NCBI GenBank assembly: GCA_022833215.1
Contig: JAIPUZ010000071.1
Coordinates: 1 to 37,421, forward strand
Source: Mesorhizobium sp.
GTDB lineage: Bacteria > Pseudomonadota > Alphaproteobacteria > Rhizobiales > Rhizobiaceae
DNA length: 37,421 bases
Reading direction: 5' to 3'
Shown here: positions 26,084-36,126 of the stretch, in pieces
Position numbering within the stretch: position 1 is the stretch's first letter
Layout: every line of letters begins with the position of its first letter
Made by a program: the position numbers and the translations under genes
The notes under the pieces: model-generated
What the model was told of the DNA's origin: nothing
The model's database searches: none
What the model saw: the letters and a program-made list of their open reading frames with translations, nothing else

Positions 26084-26132
26084 GCGAAAAATGAACTGAA
26101 GTCAGAGAGATTCCAGCGGGAGTATCGCCAAA

Positions 26133-26675
26133 ATGCCAATCGTGCGCGGCAAGGACATCGAAGTCCTGTTTTCAGCCTCGGCGATCGCCCGCCGCAATCT
26201 GGAACTGGCCAAGGAGATCGCGGGCCGCGAATATCACGACCTGCTGGTCATCTCGGTGCTGAAGGGTTCTTTCATCTTCGCCGCCGACCTGATCCGGGCC
26301 ATGCACGATGCAGGGCTCGCCCCGGAGGTGGAGTTCATCTTCATCTCTTCCTACGGCGCCGGCACGGAGAGCGGCGAGGTCAGGGTGCTGCGCGACATCG
26401 ACAACGAGGTTGCGGGCCGCGACGTGCTGCTGATCGACGACATTCTGGAATCGGGCAAGACATTGCAGTTCGCCCGTAACCTCATGCTTTCGCGCGGCGC
26501 GAAAAGCTGCTCGCTGGCGGTGTTGCTCGACAAGCGCATGCGCCGCAAGACCGACCTCGAAGCGGACTATGTGGGTTTCGATTGCCCCGACCATTTCGTC
26601 GTGGGTTACGGCATGGATGTGGGTCACGCCTTCCGCGAACTGCCCTTCGTCGGCATCGTCAAGGGGGATGCGTAA
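26133..26675 (+). CDS. hpt: Hypoxanthine phosphoribosyltransferase
   Basis: This 180-residue purine salvage enzyme has the PRPP-binding motif DVLLIDDILESGKT (residues 97-110) and the flexible loop FISSYGAGTESGEVRV before it. The base-binding end VGFDCPDHFVVGYGMDVGHAFRELPFVG is complete. It makes IMP (and often GMP) from hypoxanthine or guanine with PRPP. GCGGGAG stands about 12 bases before the ATG. A response-regulator gene follows 59 bases later. Confidence 0.95.
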   Translation: MPIVRGKDIEVLFSASAIARRNLELAKEIAGREYHDLLVISVLKGSFIFAADLIRAMHDAGLAPEVEFIFISSYGAGTESGEVRVLRDIDNEVAGRDVLLIDDILESGKTLQFARNLMLSRGAKSCSLAVLLDKRMRRKTDLEADYVGFDCPDHFVVGYGMDVGHAFRELPFVGIVKGDA

Positions 26676-26734
26676 CCCTTTTCTTACCATGACGGGTCAG
26701 CAAAATTCAACTTTTGGCCGCCAGAGTCGGCCCC

Positions 26735-27118
26735 ATGGCAAAGCTTCTGATCGTCGAGGACGATGATTCCGTCCGCATGTTCGTCTCCCGCGCGCTGGAA
26801 CGCGCAGGCCACCAGATTCACGTCGCCGCCGATGGCGCACAGGGGCTGGAAATGATCCGCGCCGCCGATGGCGATTACGATCTCGTCGTCTCCGACATAC
26901 GCATGCCCGAGATGGACGGCATCGCGATGGCCCTGTCGGCCGCGAAGAGCTTCCCCGGCCTGCGCATCCTGCTGATGACCGGCTATGCCGACCAGCGCGA
27001 ACGCGCCGACGAACTGAACGGCGTCATCGTCGATGTCGTCAACAAGCCGTTCTCGCTGGCCGAAATCCGCGGCCGGGTCGATGCGGCGCTGGCGATGGAA
27101 TTCACCCGCGCCGCCTGA
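26735..27118 (+). CDS. cpdR: CpdR-like single-domain response regulator
   Basis: This 127-residue protein is a receiver domain alone. The acidic pocket is at Glu8-Asp9-Asp10, the phosphorylated aspartate is Asp54 in LVVSDIRMPEMDG, Thr82 stands in LLMTGYA, and Lys104 in NKPFS. There is no output domain. Its length and sequence match CpdR, which in alphaproteobacteria is phosphorylated by the CckA-ChpT relay. When unphosphorylated, CpdR directs ClpXP to degrade cell-cycle proteins, including CtrA. Assignment to CpdR rather than another stand-alone receiver rests on recognition. The strong hairpin terminator after it ends the hpt-cpdR unit. Confidence 0.8.
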   Translation: MAKLLIVEDDDSVRMFVSRALERAGHQIHVAADGAQGLEMIRAADGDYDLVVSDIRMPEMDGIAMALSAAKSFPGLRILLMTGYADQRERADELNGVIVDVVNKPFSLAEIRGRVDAALAMEFTRAA

Positions 27119-27125
27119 GCCGGCC

Positions 27126-27176
27126 AGAGCGGCGGACGCCCGGATAAATCCGGACTGCCGCTCTATCTGTTTGTTT
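27126..27176 (+). terminator. Two-tier hairpin terminator after cpdR
   Basis: AGAGCGGC (27126-27133) pairs with GCCGCTCT (27157-27164). Inside, CCGGAT (27140-27145) pairs with ATCCGG (27148-27153) around AA. ATCTGTTTGTTT follows on the plus strand. Confidence 0.75.
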
Positions 27177-27181
27177 CAGAT

Positions 27182-27228
27182 GCATTTTTGCGACACCGGA
27201 CGATTCGGTCCGACTGCAAAATGCTCTA
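27182..27228. repeat. Palindromic repeat at the end of the TIGR02302 gene
   Basis: The outer arms GCATTTTTGC and GCAAAATGC and the inner arms CGGAC (27197-27201) and GTCCG (27208-27212) form a nested palindrome. On the minus strand its edge reads TAGAGCAT, and this TAG is the stop codon of the TIGR02302 gene. Confidence 0.65.
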
Positions 27229-29784
27229 CCGCGCTTCCAGCAATCTTTCGAGATAGCGGCGCTCGACCTGCGGCGACAGCGCGTCGCCGAGGCGCTTGCG
27301 GATCTCGTCGAGGATGCGGCGGGCGCGCTGAACGTCGATCTCGTCCGGCACCTTCACCGAATCGCCGAAATCCGGCCCCTGCGTGGCGCGCGGCCGGCCG
27401 AGCGGATCGCGGTCGGCGCTCTGCTGGCGGCCGCCCTGCCCCTGCTGGCCGTCCTCGCCCATCATCGCCTGCAATTGCTGCATCATGTCCCGCGCGCCCT
27501 GCCGCAACGCTTCGAGCGCCCGGCCCTGATGGCCGACAGCGCGGTCGCCCTCGCCTTCGCCAAGCGACTCGCCGGCCTGCCCCATCGATCGGTCGGCCTG
27601 CCCGAAGCCCTCGTTCGGCTGCATGCCCAGACCTTCGAGATCCTTGCCGAGTTGCTGCAGGTCATTCTGGAGCTGGCCCTGCCCCTCCTGCAATTGCCTC
27701 AGCGCTTCGGCCAGTTCCTCCGGGCTCATGCCGTCCTGCCCCTGCTGACCCTCGTTGCCCTGCTGCTCCTCGCCTTCCTCGCCCATCCGGCCCTCGTTGC
27801 GGCCATTGTCGCCACGCTGCATCTGGTCGAGGCGGAAGGTCTCGTTCATCATCTCCTGCTGGCGGCGCATGATCTCGCCCAGCTTGTTCATCTGCTGGCT
27901 GAACTCGCCCTGCTGACCCTGCTGGCCTTGCTGCGGCTGCGCCATCTGGAGGTTGTTCATCATGTCCTGAAGCTGGGCCAGTAGGTCCTCGGCCTGTTCG
28001 CGATTGCCCGAGCGGGCCAGATTCTCGATCTGGTCCAGCATGCGGTCGAGATCGCTCTGGCGCAGCTCCTGCCCGTTCTGCGGCATCCGGGCGTTGTTCT
28101 GGTTCTGGTTGCGCTGCGCGAACTCGCGCAGGAAATCGTTCATCGCCTGCCGCAATTCCTGCATCAGCTTCTGGATTTCCTCATCGGAAGCGCCATTGCG
28201 CAGGGCCTCCTGCAAGGCCTGCTGCGCCTGCCGCAGGCGCTGTTCCGCGTCCGAAAGGTTGCCGTCCTCGATGCCAAGCGCCACCTGCCACAGATAGGAT
28301 ACCACGTCGCGAAGCTGATCGTCGCTGGATGCCAGCCTGAGGCGGCTGCGCGCGCTCATCAGTGCCAGATAGCTGGTCGGGCTGTCGAACGTGTCTTCGG
28401 GGCGCAGCGTGACGGCGTCCATCAGGTCCAGCACGCGCTGTCTGGCGTTGGCGTCGAGGCCGAGCAGACGGCGATGCTCGATGACCGCCCGCGCCAGCGG
28501 ATTGGTGAAGGTCCGCTCCGGCATCACCATGGCGACGGTTTCGCTGTCGGCGCTTTGACCGGCATCGTCGGTGGCCGAAAGCGTCAGCCGGATGGAGCTA
28601 CCGGCCCACACGTGCTCGGTCAGGTCCTTCGAGGTCTTGGCCGCATTCGCCTTGGAACCGCGCCGCGGCAGGTTGAGCTTCATTTCCGGCGCGTCGTAGA
28701 GCGGGCGCGCATCGGGAGCGGGCGCTTGCGTCAGCTCGAACCCGGCCTCGGCCTGCGCCGCGCCATAATCGTCCTCGATCTCGTATTGCAGTTCGAGCGT
28801 GCCGTTGACGGCACGCTTCGGCTCACCGGCAAAGCGGATCACCGGCGGCTTGTCCGGCGTCACTGAAAAGGCCCAGCGGCCGATTTCCTGCCGACCCGAT
28901 TGCAGCACAAGTTCGCCGTCCTGCGTGAGCGTTTCAGAAAACTGCCTGACCCCGTTCGCAACAGGCGCCGTTTTCGCCTCGTCGCCCTCTGCCGCCTTGG
29001 CCGGCTCGATCGTTTGCACCTCACTACCCGAAGGCACATAGCTCAATGTCTCTTCGCCCGATCCACCGGTGACGCGCAGGGAAAGCGCGCTGTCCTGCGG
29101 CACCGTGAAGGCCGAAACGCCACGGTTGGCATCAGCGGTCAGGAACATCGGCGCCTTGCCGGTATAGGGCGGCGGCGTCACCCAGGCGTCGATGCGCGGC
29201 GCGACCGCCTCACGCGCGGCCGCCGGCCGGAAGGGATCGGAGAGCCTGCCGCCGAGTGGGCCGAACGAGAAGGCGAAAGAGATAAACAGCAACAGCGCGA
29301 CGGCAGCGCGCAGGCCCCAGGGGTCGCGCTCGGGGATCCGCGCATCGGGAACGGCGGCGTCGAGGCGGCCAAGGCTTGCGGCCATGCGCTTCTGATGCTC
29401 GCGCCACAGCGCTTCGCCAAAGGGCGTTTGCGAACCGCTCGGCCTGTCGGCAAGCGTGCGAAGCGGGTTGTGCTCAAGCCGGTTCGCCGCTTCGAGGCGG
29501 CGGTCGATCTCCCTCGCCGACGGCGGGCGGAAGGAACGCAGCGGCCACAGCGCCGCCAGCGCGCCAAGCCCGAAGATCGCCACCAGCGCGGTGCGCAAAC
29601 CGTCCGGCATCAGCGCGAACACGCCGAACCAGGACAGGCTCACGAACAGCCCGACGATCAGCAAAAGCGGCAGGACCAGCGGCCAGAAGCGCTCGGCGAT
29701 CATCGCCGCGCGCGTCATGGCGCGGCTGAAAAGAAGCCGCTGCTTCAGTCTCCGGGGGATGCTTGCGTCGCGGCGGTCAGTCAT
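27226..29784 (-). CDS. TIGR02302/DUF4175 family large membrane protein
   Basis: This 852-residue protein has two or three N-terminal helices (within residues 33-90 and near 160-180). A long periplasmic beta-type region follows, with Ig-like segments (VTPDKPPVIRFAGEPKRAVNGTLELQYEIEDDYG). A C-terminal third (about 540-800) is extremely rich in Gln, Gly, Met and Glu, with heptad-like coiled coil and low-complexity QQGQQG and EQQGNEG runs. The last 60 residues are ordered again (IDVQRARRILDEIRKRLGD). The family is known only by number in alphaproteobacteria; no biochemical role is established. The ATG overlaps the end of a small membrane ORF. The TAG stop comes from the adjacent palindromic repeat. 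Confidence 0.88.
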   Translation of the reverse strand: MTDRRDASIPRRLKQRLLFSRAMTRAAMIAERFWPLVLPLLLIVGLFVSLSWFGVFALMPDGLRTALVAIFGLGALAALWPLRSFRPPSAREIDRRLEAANRLEHNPLRTLADRPSGSQTPFGEALWREHQKRMAASLGRLDAAVPDARIPERDPWGLRAAVALLLFISFAFSFGPLGGRLSDPFRPAAAREAVAPRIDAWVTPPPYTGKAPMFLTADANRGVSAFTVPQDSALSLRVTGGSGEETLSYVPSGSEVQTIEPAKAAEGDEAKTAPVANGVRQFSETLTQDGELVLQSGRQEIGRWAFSVTPDKPPVIRFAGEPKRAVNGTLELQYEIEDDYGAAQAEAGFELTQAPAPDARPLYDAPEMKLNLPRRGSKANAAKTSKDLTEHVWAGSSIRLTLSATDDAGQSADSETVAMVMPERTFTNPLARAVIEHRRLLGLDANARQRVLDLMDAVTLRPEDTFDSPTSYLALMSARSRLRLASSDDQLRDVVSYLWQVALGIEDGNLSDAEQRLRQAQQALQEALRNGASDEEIQKLMQELRQAMNDFLREFAQRNQNQNNARMPQNGQELRQSDLDRMLDQIENLARSGNREQAEDLLAQLQDMMNNLQMAQPQQGQQGQQGEFSQQMNKLGEIMRRQQEMMNETFRLDQMQRGDNGRNEGRMGEEGEEQQGNEGQQGQDGMSPEELAEALRQLQEGQGQLQNDLQQLGKDLEGLGMQPNEGFGQADRSMGQAGESLGEGEGDRAVGHQGRALEALRQGARDMMQQLQAMMGEDGQQGQGGRQQSADRDPLGRPRATQGPDFGDSVKVPDEIDVQRARRILDEIRKRLGDALSPQVERRYLERLLEAR

Positions 29785-29917
29785 CGGCCTTTCCGTGGCC
29801 GGCCCTGTGGCATGGCCTCTTCGCCAACATTAGCAGTCCAACCATAACAGCAAAGACGGCAAAGGCGAGGCAGCTTCCCGAAAACGTGATCGCAGCGCCA
29901 CTGCCGAAATGCGTCAC
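29777..29917 (-). CDS. Possible small single-helix membrane protein (46 residues)
   Basis: A GTG-initiated frame between lysA and the TIGR02302 gene gives a 46-residue protein: a short polar start (THFGSGA), one hydrophobic helix (LAFAVFAVMVGLLMLA, about residues 17-32), then a basic tail (KRPCHRAGHGK). Its TGA overlaps the downstream ATG as ATGACTGA, the same 8-base arrangement as ftsE-ftsX, which argues for real translation. Against it: no clear ribosome binding site before the GTG, only 20 bases after the lysA stop. It would face the periplasm with its N terminus and might work with the TIGR02302 protein. No family is recognised. Confidence 0.4.
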   Translation of the reverse strand: MTHFGSGAAITFSGSCLAFAVFAVMVGLLMLAKRPCHRAGHGKADD

Positions 29918-29937
29918 GACGCGGCGAAAAAAGGCCT

Positions 29938-31203
29938 TCAGAGCCAGTCGGGCACGCTGTCGAGCCCGATCAGCTCCTCATAGGTCTGGCGCCTGCGCAC
30001 CACGGCGAAGCGGTCGCCATCGACCAGAACCTCGGGAACGAGACGGCGGGTGTTGTAGGTGCCGGACTGCACCGCGCCATAGGCCCCCGCGGTGGAAACG
30101 GCCACCAGATCCCCCGGCCCCATGCGCGGCAGATTGCGGTCGAGCCCGAGATAATCGCCCGTCTCGCACACCGGCCCCACCACATCGGCCCTGATCCATT
30201 CCACATCGGCGGCGGGTTCCACCACCGGCCGGATGGCATGATAAGCCTCGTAGAGCGTCGGGCGGATCAGATCGTTCATACCCGCATCGACAATGAGGAA
30301 GTTCTTCGCCTCGGCTTCCTTGAGATAGATCACCTCGGTGACGAGGATGCCGGCATTGCCGACGATCAGCCGGCCCGGCTCGAAGACCAGCCTGACGCCC
30401 ATATCGCCGAAGCGCTTGCGCACGATCTCGCCATAGGCCACGGGAAGCGGCGGCGGCGAATTGTCCTGATGGTAGGGAACGCCGAGGCCGCCCCCCATGT
30501 CGACATGGGTGATGTCGTGCCCGTCCGCCCGGAGCTGCCCGACCAGTTCCGCCATCAGCGCGAAGGCGTTGTCGAACGGCTCCAGATCCGTGATCTGGCT
30601 GCCGATATGGGCATCGACGCCGCTGACCTTAAGGCCGGGAAGCGAGGCCGCGCGGGCATAAACCTCGCGCGCCCGCGACAGCGGAATGCCGAACTTGTTC
30701 TCCGACTTGCCGGTCGCGATCTTGGCATGGGTGCGCGCATCGACATCCGGGTTGATGCGCAGCGACACCGGAGCCACCTTGCCGAGCGCCATGGCGCGCG
30801 CCGACAACAGCTCCAGCTCCGGCTCGGATTCCACGTTGAAGCAGCAGATGCCGGCTTCCAGCGCGAAGTCCATTTCTCCAGACGTCTTGCCGACGCCCGA
30901 GAACACGATCTTGCCGGCAGGAATGCCGGCGGCGAGCGCACGGCGGATCTCGCCTTCCGAAACCGTGTCGGCCCCGGCGCCAAGCTTCGCCAGCGTCTTC
31001 AGGACGGCCTGGTTGGAGTTGGCCTTGAGCGCGTAGCACACCAATGTGTCGAGCCCGGCGAACGCCTGGCTGAACACATTGAAATGGCGCGTCAGCGTCG
31101 CCGTGGAATAGCAGTAGAACGGCGTGCCGACGGCGGCTGCAATCGCCCTGATCGAGACGTCCTCGGCGTGCAGGACGCCGTCGCGATATTCAAAATGGTT
31201 CAA
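29938..31203 (-). CDS. lysA: Diaminopimelate decarboxylase
   Basis: This 421-residue PLP enzyme of the alanine racemase-like barrel fold has the PLP lysine Lys60 in CYALKANSN. HIGSQITDLEPF and DMGGGLGVPY bind the phosphate, EPGRLIVGNAG follows, and GPVCETGDYLG carries the catalytic cysteine from the partner subunit. It decarboxylates meso-diaminopimelate to lysine, the final step of lysine synthesis. It follows lptM by 16 bases and argH before that, so it is probably part of one transcript. The full family length is present. Confidence 0.97.
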   Translation of the reverse strand: MNHFEYRDGVLHAEDVSIRAIAAAVGTPFYCYSTATLTRHFNVFSQAFAGLDTLVCYALKANSNQAVLKTLAKLGAGADTVSEGEIRRALAAGIPAGKIVFSGVGKTSGEMDFALEAGICCFNVESEPELELLSARAMALGKVAPVSLRINPDVDARTHAKIATGKSENKFGIPLSRAREVYARAASLPGLKVSGVDAHIGSQITDLEPFDNAFALMAELVGQLRADGHDITHVDMGGGLGVPYHQDNSPPPLPVAYGEIVRKRFGDMGVRLVFEPGRLIVGNAGILVTEVIYLKEAEAKNFLIVDAGMNDLIRPTLYEAYHAIRPVVEPAADVEWIRADVVGPVCETGDYLGLDRNLPRMGPGDLVAVSTAGAYGAVQSGTYNTRRLVPEVLVDGDRFAVVRRRQTYEELIGLDSVPDWL

Positions 31204-31219
31204 GGTGAAGGTCCGGAAA

Positions 31220-31426
31220 TCAGATCAGCTTGTCGAGAATGAATGGCTTGTCGTTGTCCGGTTTCTGCGGCTCCGGCGGCAGCGGTTCCTTGTTGCGCTC
31301 CGCTTCCTTGCGCGCCTCGACCGCCGCTTCATAGGGCGTGTCGAGGCCCGACTTGCGCCCGCAGGCGGCAACCGTAAAAGTCGCGGCGACCAGCGCCAGC
31401 GTCACAAACATCCTGCCTGCGGTCAT
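31220..31426 (-). CDS. lptM: LptM-like small lipoprotein
   Basis: This 68-residue protein has a lipoprotein signal ending in the lipobox VAAC (Cys22), followed by GRKSGLDTPYEA. This resembles the CGxKGPLYxP start of LptM (formerly YifL), which assists disulfide maturation of the LptD-LptE complex in E. coli. The rest is charged and proline-rich. Gene order argH-lptM-lysA is common in proteobacteria and supports the assignment; function in this organism is inferred. Confidence 0.8.
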   Translation of the reverse strand: MTAGRMFVTLALVAATFTVAACGRKSGLDTPYEAAVEARKEAERNKEPLPPEPQKPDNDKPFILDKLI

Positions 31427-31491
31427 CGTTCCATCCGTCCGTGCTTCTGCCCACCGCTTTTAGACAAGTTTGGTCACCAATGCACCCGGCT

Positions 31492-32892
<1,401 letters not shown>

Positions 32893-32924
32893 CGCTATAA
32901 CCCCTGTCCGGAGCAGTTGATAAA

Positions 32925-33608
32925 ATGGCAGACGGCAGAAAACTCTTCCCCACCCCGCGCCTGATTGCGGCGGCCCTCGTGGCCGGTGCCGCAGCCGGCG
33001 CGCTCGCGGTATATGTCAGCGGCGGCCTTTCTGGCAACAACGCACCGGGCGCGACTGCCGCAGTCGCCGCAAATGACCGCGTATGCGCCGCCAGGGCTGA
33101 GCGCGCCAGGGAAGTTGCTGCGGCCGCGACGGGACATGTCGCCGCCATGCTGCCCGCCGATCCGCCGCAATCTCTCTCCGCCCTCGCCTTCAACGACCCG
33201 GATGGAAAGCCGGCTACCCTTGCCGGTCACGCCGGCAAAACCGTGCTCGTCAATCTGTGGGCGACATGGTGCGCGCCGTGCCGTGCCGAAATGCCCGCGC
33301 TGGATCAGCTTCAGGCGAAAATGGGCGGCGACAGATTCGAGGTCGTGGCGATCAATGTCGACACCGGCGACGATACCAAGCCGAAAGCCTTTCTCGGCGA
33401 GATCGGCGTTTCCAGCCTCGACTATTACAGCGACCATTCCATGGGCGTGTTCAACGATCTGAAAACCAGAGGGCTGGCGCTCGGGCTTCCCGTCACGGTC
33501 CTGGTCGACGACGAAGGGTGCCTGCTGGCCCATATGAATGGACCGGCGGAATGGTCCACCCCGGATGCGCTGAAGTTTATAGAGACGGCGCTGGGTGACG
33601 CGAAGTAA
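32925..33608 (+). CDS. TlpA-like thiol:disulfide oxidoreductase
   Basis: This 227-residue protein has an N-terminal membrane anchor ([19 protein letters not shown], residues 13-31) and a periplasmic thioredoxin domain. The active site WATWCAPCR has Cys116 and Cys119, and the cis-proline loop GLPVTVLVD is present. TlpA proteins of this type keep periplasmic thiols reduced, for instance for cytochrome oxidase copper-site assembly; the partner is not known here. A further cysteine at 54 precedes the domain. GGAG lies about 12 bases before the ATG. The gene shares only 32 bases with divergent argH, so at least one of the two promoters overlaps coding sequence. Confidence 0.92.
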   Translation: MADGRKLFPTPRLIAAALVAGAAAGALAVYVSGGLSGNNAPGATAAVAANDRVCAARAERAREVAAAATGHVAAMLPADPPQSLSALAFNDPDGKPATLAGHAGKTVLVNLWATWCAPCRAEMPALDQLQAKMGGDRFEVVAINVDTGDDTKPKAFLGEIGVSSLDYYSDHSMGVFNDLKTRGLALGLPVTVLVDDEGCLLAHMNGPAEWSTPDALKFIETALGDAK

Positions 33609-33637
33609 AGCCTGATTTCCCAGCGATCCTTAACCGG

Positions 33638-33691
33638 CTTTCATCGTATCGACACGTAACTGTTGTCTGCCTGTCATATTCGCCCCATACT
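33638..33691 (+). promoter_or_regulatory. Tandem Pho box and -10 element of the ugp operon
   Basis: Four 7-base units in exact 11-base phase: CTTTCAT (33638), TCGACAC (33649), CTGTTGT (33660) and CTGTCAT (33671). The last pair forms a standard 18-base Pho box (7+4+7) whose second half is a perfect CTGTCAT. A -10-like CATACT stands at 33686-33691, 8 bases after the box, as in PhoB-activated promoters where the box replaces the -35 element. This predicts induction by phosphate limitation. Confidence 0.75.
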
Positions 33692-33743
33692 TCCGACCGC
33701 GGAACTGAACTCCATTCGGTCAATCATGTATCGGGAGATGACG

Positions 33744-35051
33744 ATGAAGATTCTTGGTATCGCAGCAGGTTTTGCTACCGCACTCACCCTCTGTTCCTCC
33801 GCCTCGGCTCTCGCTGCCACCCAGATCAGCTGGTGGCACGCCATGACCGGCGCCAATGCCGAAGTGGTGGAAAAGATCGCCGGCGATTTCAACGCCAGCC
33901 AGAGCGACTATGAAGTCGTCCCGGTCTTCAAGGGCACCTATCCCGAGACGCTGAACGCCGGCATCGCCGCCTTCCGCGCCGGTCAGGCTCCCGACATAAT
34001 CCAGGTCTTCGACGTCGGCACCGGCGTCATGATGGCCGCCGAGGGCGCGATCCGTCCGGTCGCCGAAGTTCTGGAAGGCGCCGGGCTGAAATTCGACAAG
34101 AGCCAGTATCTGCCCGGCATCGTCGCCTATTATTCGAAGCCCGACGGCACCATGCTGTCCTTCCCCTACAACTCCTCCTCGCCGATCCTCTACTACAACA
34201 AGGATGTGTTCGAGAAAGCCGGCCTCGACGTGAACAACCCGCCAAAGACCTGGGGCGAGGTTTTCGAGGCCGCCAAGAAGATCAGGACCAGCGGCGCCGC
34301 TGCCTGCGGCTACACCTCGACCTGGCTCACCTGGATCCATCTCGAGAACTTCGCCGCATGGAACAACATTTCCTACGGCACCAACGAGAACGGTCTTGCC
34401 GGCGGCGACGTCGAGCTGAAGATCAACGCTCCGCTCTACGTCAATCACTTCCAGGCGATTGCCGATCTCGCCAAAGACGGAACGTTCAAATATGGCGGCC
34501 GCACCTCGGAAGCCAAGCAGCTCTTCCTCGCCGGCGAATGCGGCATCCTCACCGAATCGTCGGGCGGCCTCGGCGACATCGTCAAATCGGGCATGAACTA
34601 CGGCATCGGGCAACTGCCCTATGACGAGAACGGCGTGGGCCCGCAGAACACCACGCCCGGCGGCGCCAGCCTGTGGGTGATGGCCGGCAAGTCCGACGAG
34701 CAGTACAAGGGCGTCGCCGCCTTCTTCAACTATCTGTCCCAGACCGACGTGCAGCAGTTCCTGCATGAACAGTCCGGCTACCTGCCGGTAACGCTGGCCG
34801 CCTATGAGGCGACCAAGGGTTCGGACTTCTACGAGAAGAACCCCGGCCGCGAGACGCCGATCCTGCAGATGATGGGCAAGGCGCCGACCGAGAACTCCAA
34901 GGGCGTGCGCCTCGCCAACCTGCCGCAGGTGCGCGACATCCAGAACGAGGAGTTCGAGAAGATGCTGGCCGGCCAGCAGACCGCCCAGCAGGCGCTCGAT
35001 GCAGCCGTGCAGCGCGGCAACGCCGCGATCAAGGATGCGATCGGCAACTAG
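33744..35051 (+). CDS. ugpB: Glycerol-3-phosphate ABC transporter, periplasmic binding protein
   Basis: This 435-residue protein aligns along its length with E. coli UgpB: ISWWHAMTGANAEVVEKI, GIAAFRAGQAPDIIQVFDVGTG, FPYNSSSPILYYNKDVFEKAGL, GGASLWVMAGK and VRLANLPQVRDI. A signal peptide ends near residue 24 (SALA). It captures sn-glycerol-3-phosphate or glycerophosphodiesters in the periplasm. I chose the ATG at 33744 because GGGAG lies six bases before it; the ATG at 33738 touches that site. A hairpin follows the gene before ugpA, as expected for binding proteins made in excess. Confidence 0.95.
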   Translation: MKILGIAAGFATALTLCSSASALAATQISWWHAMTGANAEVVEKIAGDFNASQSDYEVVPVFKGTYPETLNAGIAAFRAGQAPDIIQVFDVGTGVMMAAEGAIRPVAEVLEGAGLKFDKSQYLPGIVAYYSKPDGTMLSFPYNSSSPILYYNKDVFEKAGLDVNNPPKTWGEVFEAAKKIRTSGAAACGYTSTWLTWIHLENFAAWNNISYGTNENGLAGGDVELKINAPLYVNHFQAIADLAKDGTFKYGGRTSEAKQLFLAGECGILTESSGGLGDIVKSGMNYGIGQLPYDENGVGPQNTTPGGASLWVMAGKSDEQYKGVAAFFNYLSQTDVQQFLHEQSGYLPVTLAAYEATKGSDFYEKNPGRETPILQMMGKAPTENSKGVRLANLPQVRDIQNEEFEKMLAGQQTAQQALDAAVQRGNAAIKDAIGN

Positions 35052-35073
35052 GCCCTCGCACAGACACCGATCG

Positions 35074-35096
35074 GGGCCGGCATTCCTTGCCGGCCC
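35074..35096 (+). terminator. Hairpin between ugpB and ugpA
   Basis: GGGCCGGC (35074-35081) and GCCGGCCC (35089-35096) form an 8-bp stem with a 7-base loop, then TTTCC. It is probably a partial terminator or mRNA stabiliser that keeps ugpB expressed above the permeases. Confidence 0.55.
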
Positions 35097-35241
35097 TTTC
35101 CGCCATCCATGCCGTGCTTCCGTCCACGGCCGGCGGCAGGCGCGACGGCGCGAAACTCTGCATTTGCGGCGGCGCGCGTCCGGCCACTGCCGAACGGATG
35201 ACTGAAAACGGGGACGCCAGGGCTGGAGGAGAGGCCATCGC

Positions 35242-36126
35242 ATGACGCCACGCGTCGTTTTTCCAAACCGCATCCTGCCCTATCTGCTGCTGGCACCCCA
35301 GCTCGCCATCACGCTGGTGTTCTTCTATCTGCCGGCGGTACAGGCGCTCTACCAGTCCATGCTGCGCGAGGACCCCTTCGGCCTCAGGTCCCGTTTCGTG
35401 TGGTTCGCCAATTTCAGGAAGGTGCTGGCAGATCCCGCCTATCTGAACGCGCTTCACGTCACCGTCGTCTTTTCAGTGGCCACCGCTGTCGTCGCCATGG
35501 GTGTGGCGCTGCTTCTGGCGGTGATGGCCGACAAGGTGGTGCGCAGCCGCGGCCTTTACCGCACCCTGCTGATCTGGCCCTATGCGGTGGCGCCGGCCAT
35601 TGCGGGCATGCTGTTCCTGTTCATGTTCAACCCCTCCATCGGCACGCTGGCCGTGCTGCTGCGCAAGGCCGGCATATCCTGGGACCCGCTGCTCAATTCG
35701 ACCGACGCGATGGTGCTTGTGGTGACGGCCGCCGCCTGGAAGCAGATCAGCTACAATTTCCTGTTCTTCGTCGCTGGCCTTCAGGCGATCCCGAAAAGCC
35801 TGATAGAGGCGGCCGCCATCGACGGCGCGCGGGAGGTGAAGCGCTTCTGGACCATCGTCTTCCCGCTGCTGGCGCCCACGACCTTCTTCCTGCTGGTCAT
35901 CAACACCACTTATGCCTTCTTCGACACCTTCGGCATCATCCACGCGGTGACCGGCGGCGGCCCCGGCAAGGCCACGGAAACGCTGGTCTACAAGGTCTAC
36001 AATGACGGCTTCGTCAACCTGATCCTCGGCGAATCCGCCGCGCAATCGGTGATCCTGATGATCATCGTCATCGCGCTCACCGCCATCCAGTTCCGCTACG
36101 TGGAAAGGAAGGTGCATTATGGCTAG
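35242..36126 (+). CDS. ugpA: Glycerol-3-phosphate ABC transporter, permease
   Basis: This 294-residue protein has six helices of the binding-protein-dependent permease fold and the EAA loop [22 protein letters not shown], which docks on the ATPase. The sequence [23 protein letters not shown] is typical of UgpA. GGAGGAGAG stands upstream of the ATG. Its TAG stop (36124-36126) lies inside the palindromic repeat that also encodes the ugpE N terminus, and the gene overlaps ugpE by 8 bases. Confidence 0.93.
   Translation: MTPRVVFPNRILPYLLLAPQLAITLVFFYLPAVQALYQSMLREDPFGLRSRFVWFANFRKVLADPAYLNALHVTVVFSVATAVVAMGVALLLAVMADKVVRSRGLYRTLLIWPYAVAPAIAGMLFLFMFNPSIGTLAVLLRKAGISWDPLLNSTDAMVLVVTAAAWKQISYNFLFFVAGLQAIPKSLIEAAAIDGAREVKRFWTIVFPLLAPTTFFLLVINTTYAFFDTFGIIHAVTGGGPGKATETLVYKVYNDGFVNLILGESAAQSVILMIIVIALTAIQFRYVERKVHYG

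Noticed and set aside
27119-27235. Possible tRNA or small RNA in the hairpin-rich gap after cpdR
   Set aside because: The stems form a terminator and a palindromic repeat; there is no cloverleaf, anticodon arm or T-loop sequence.
33720-35273. 517-codon minus-strand frame opposite ugpB
   Set aside because: It covers ugpB exactly in antisense and would remove the ugp operon.
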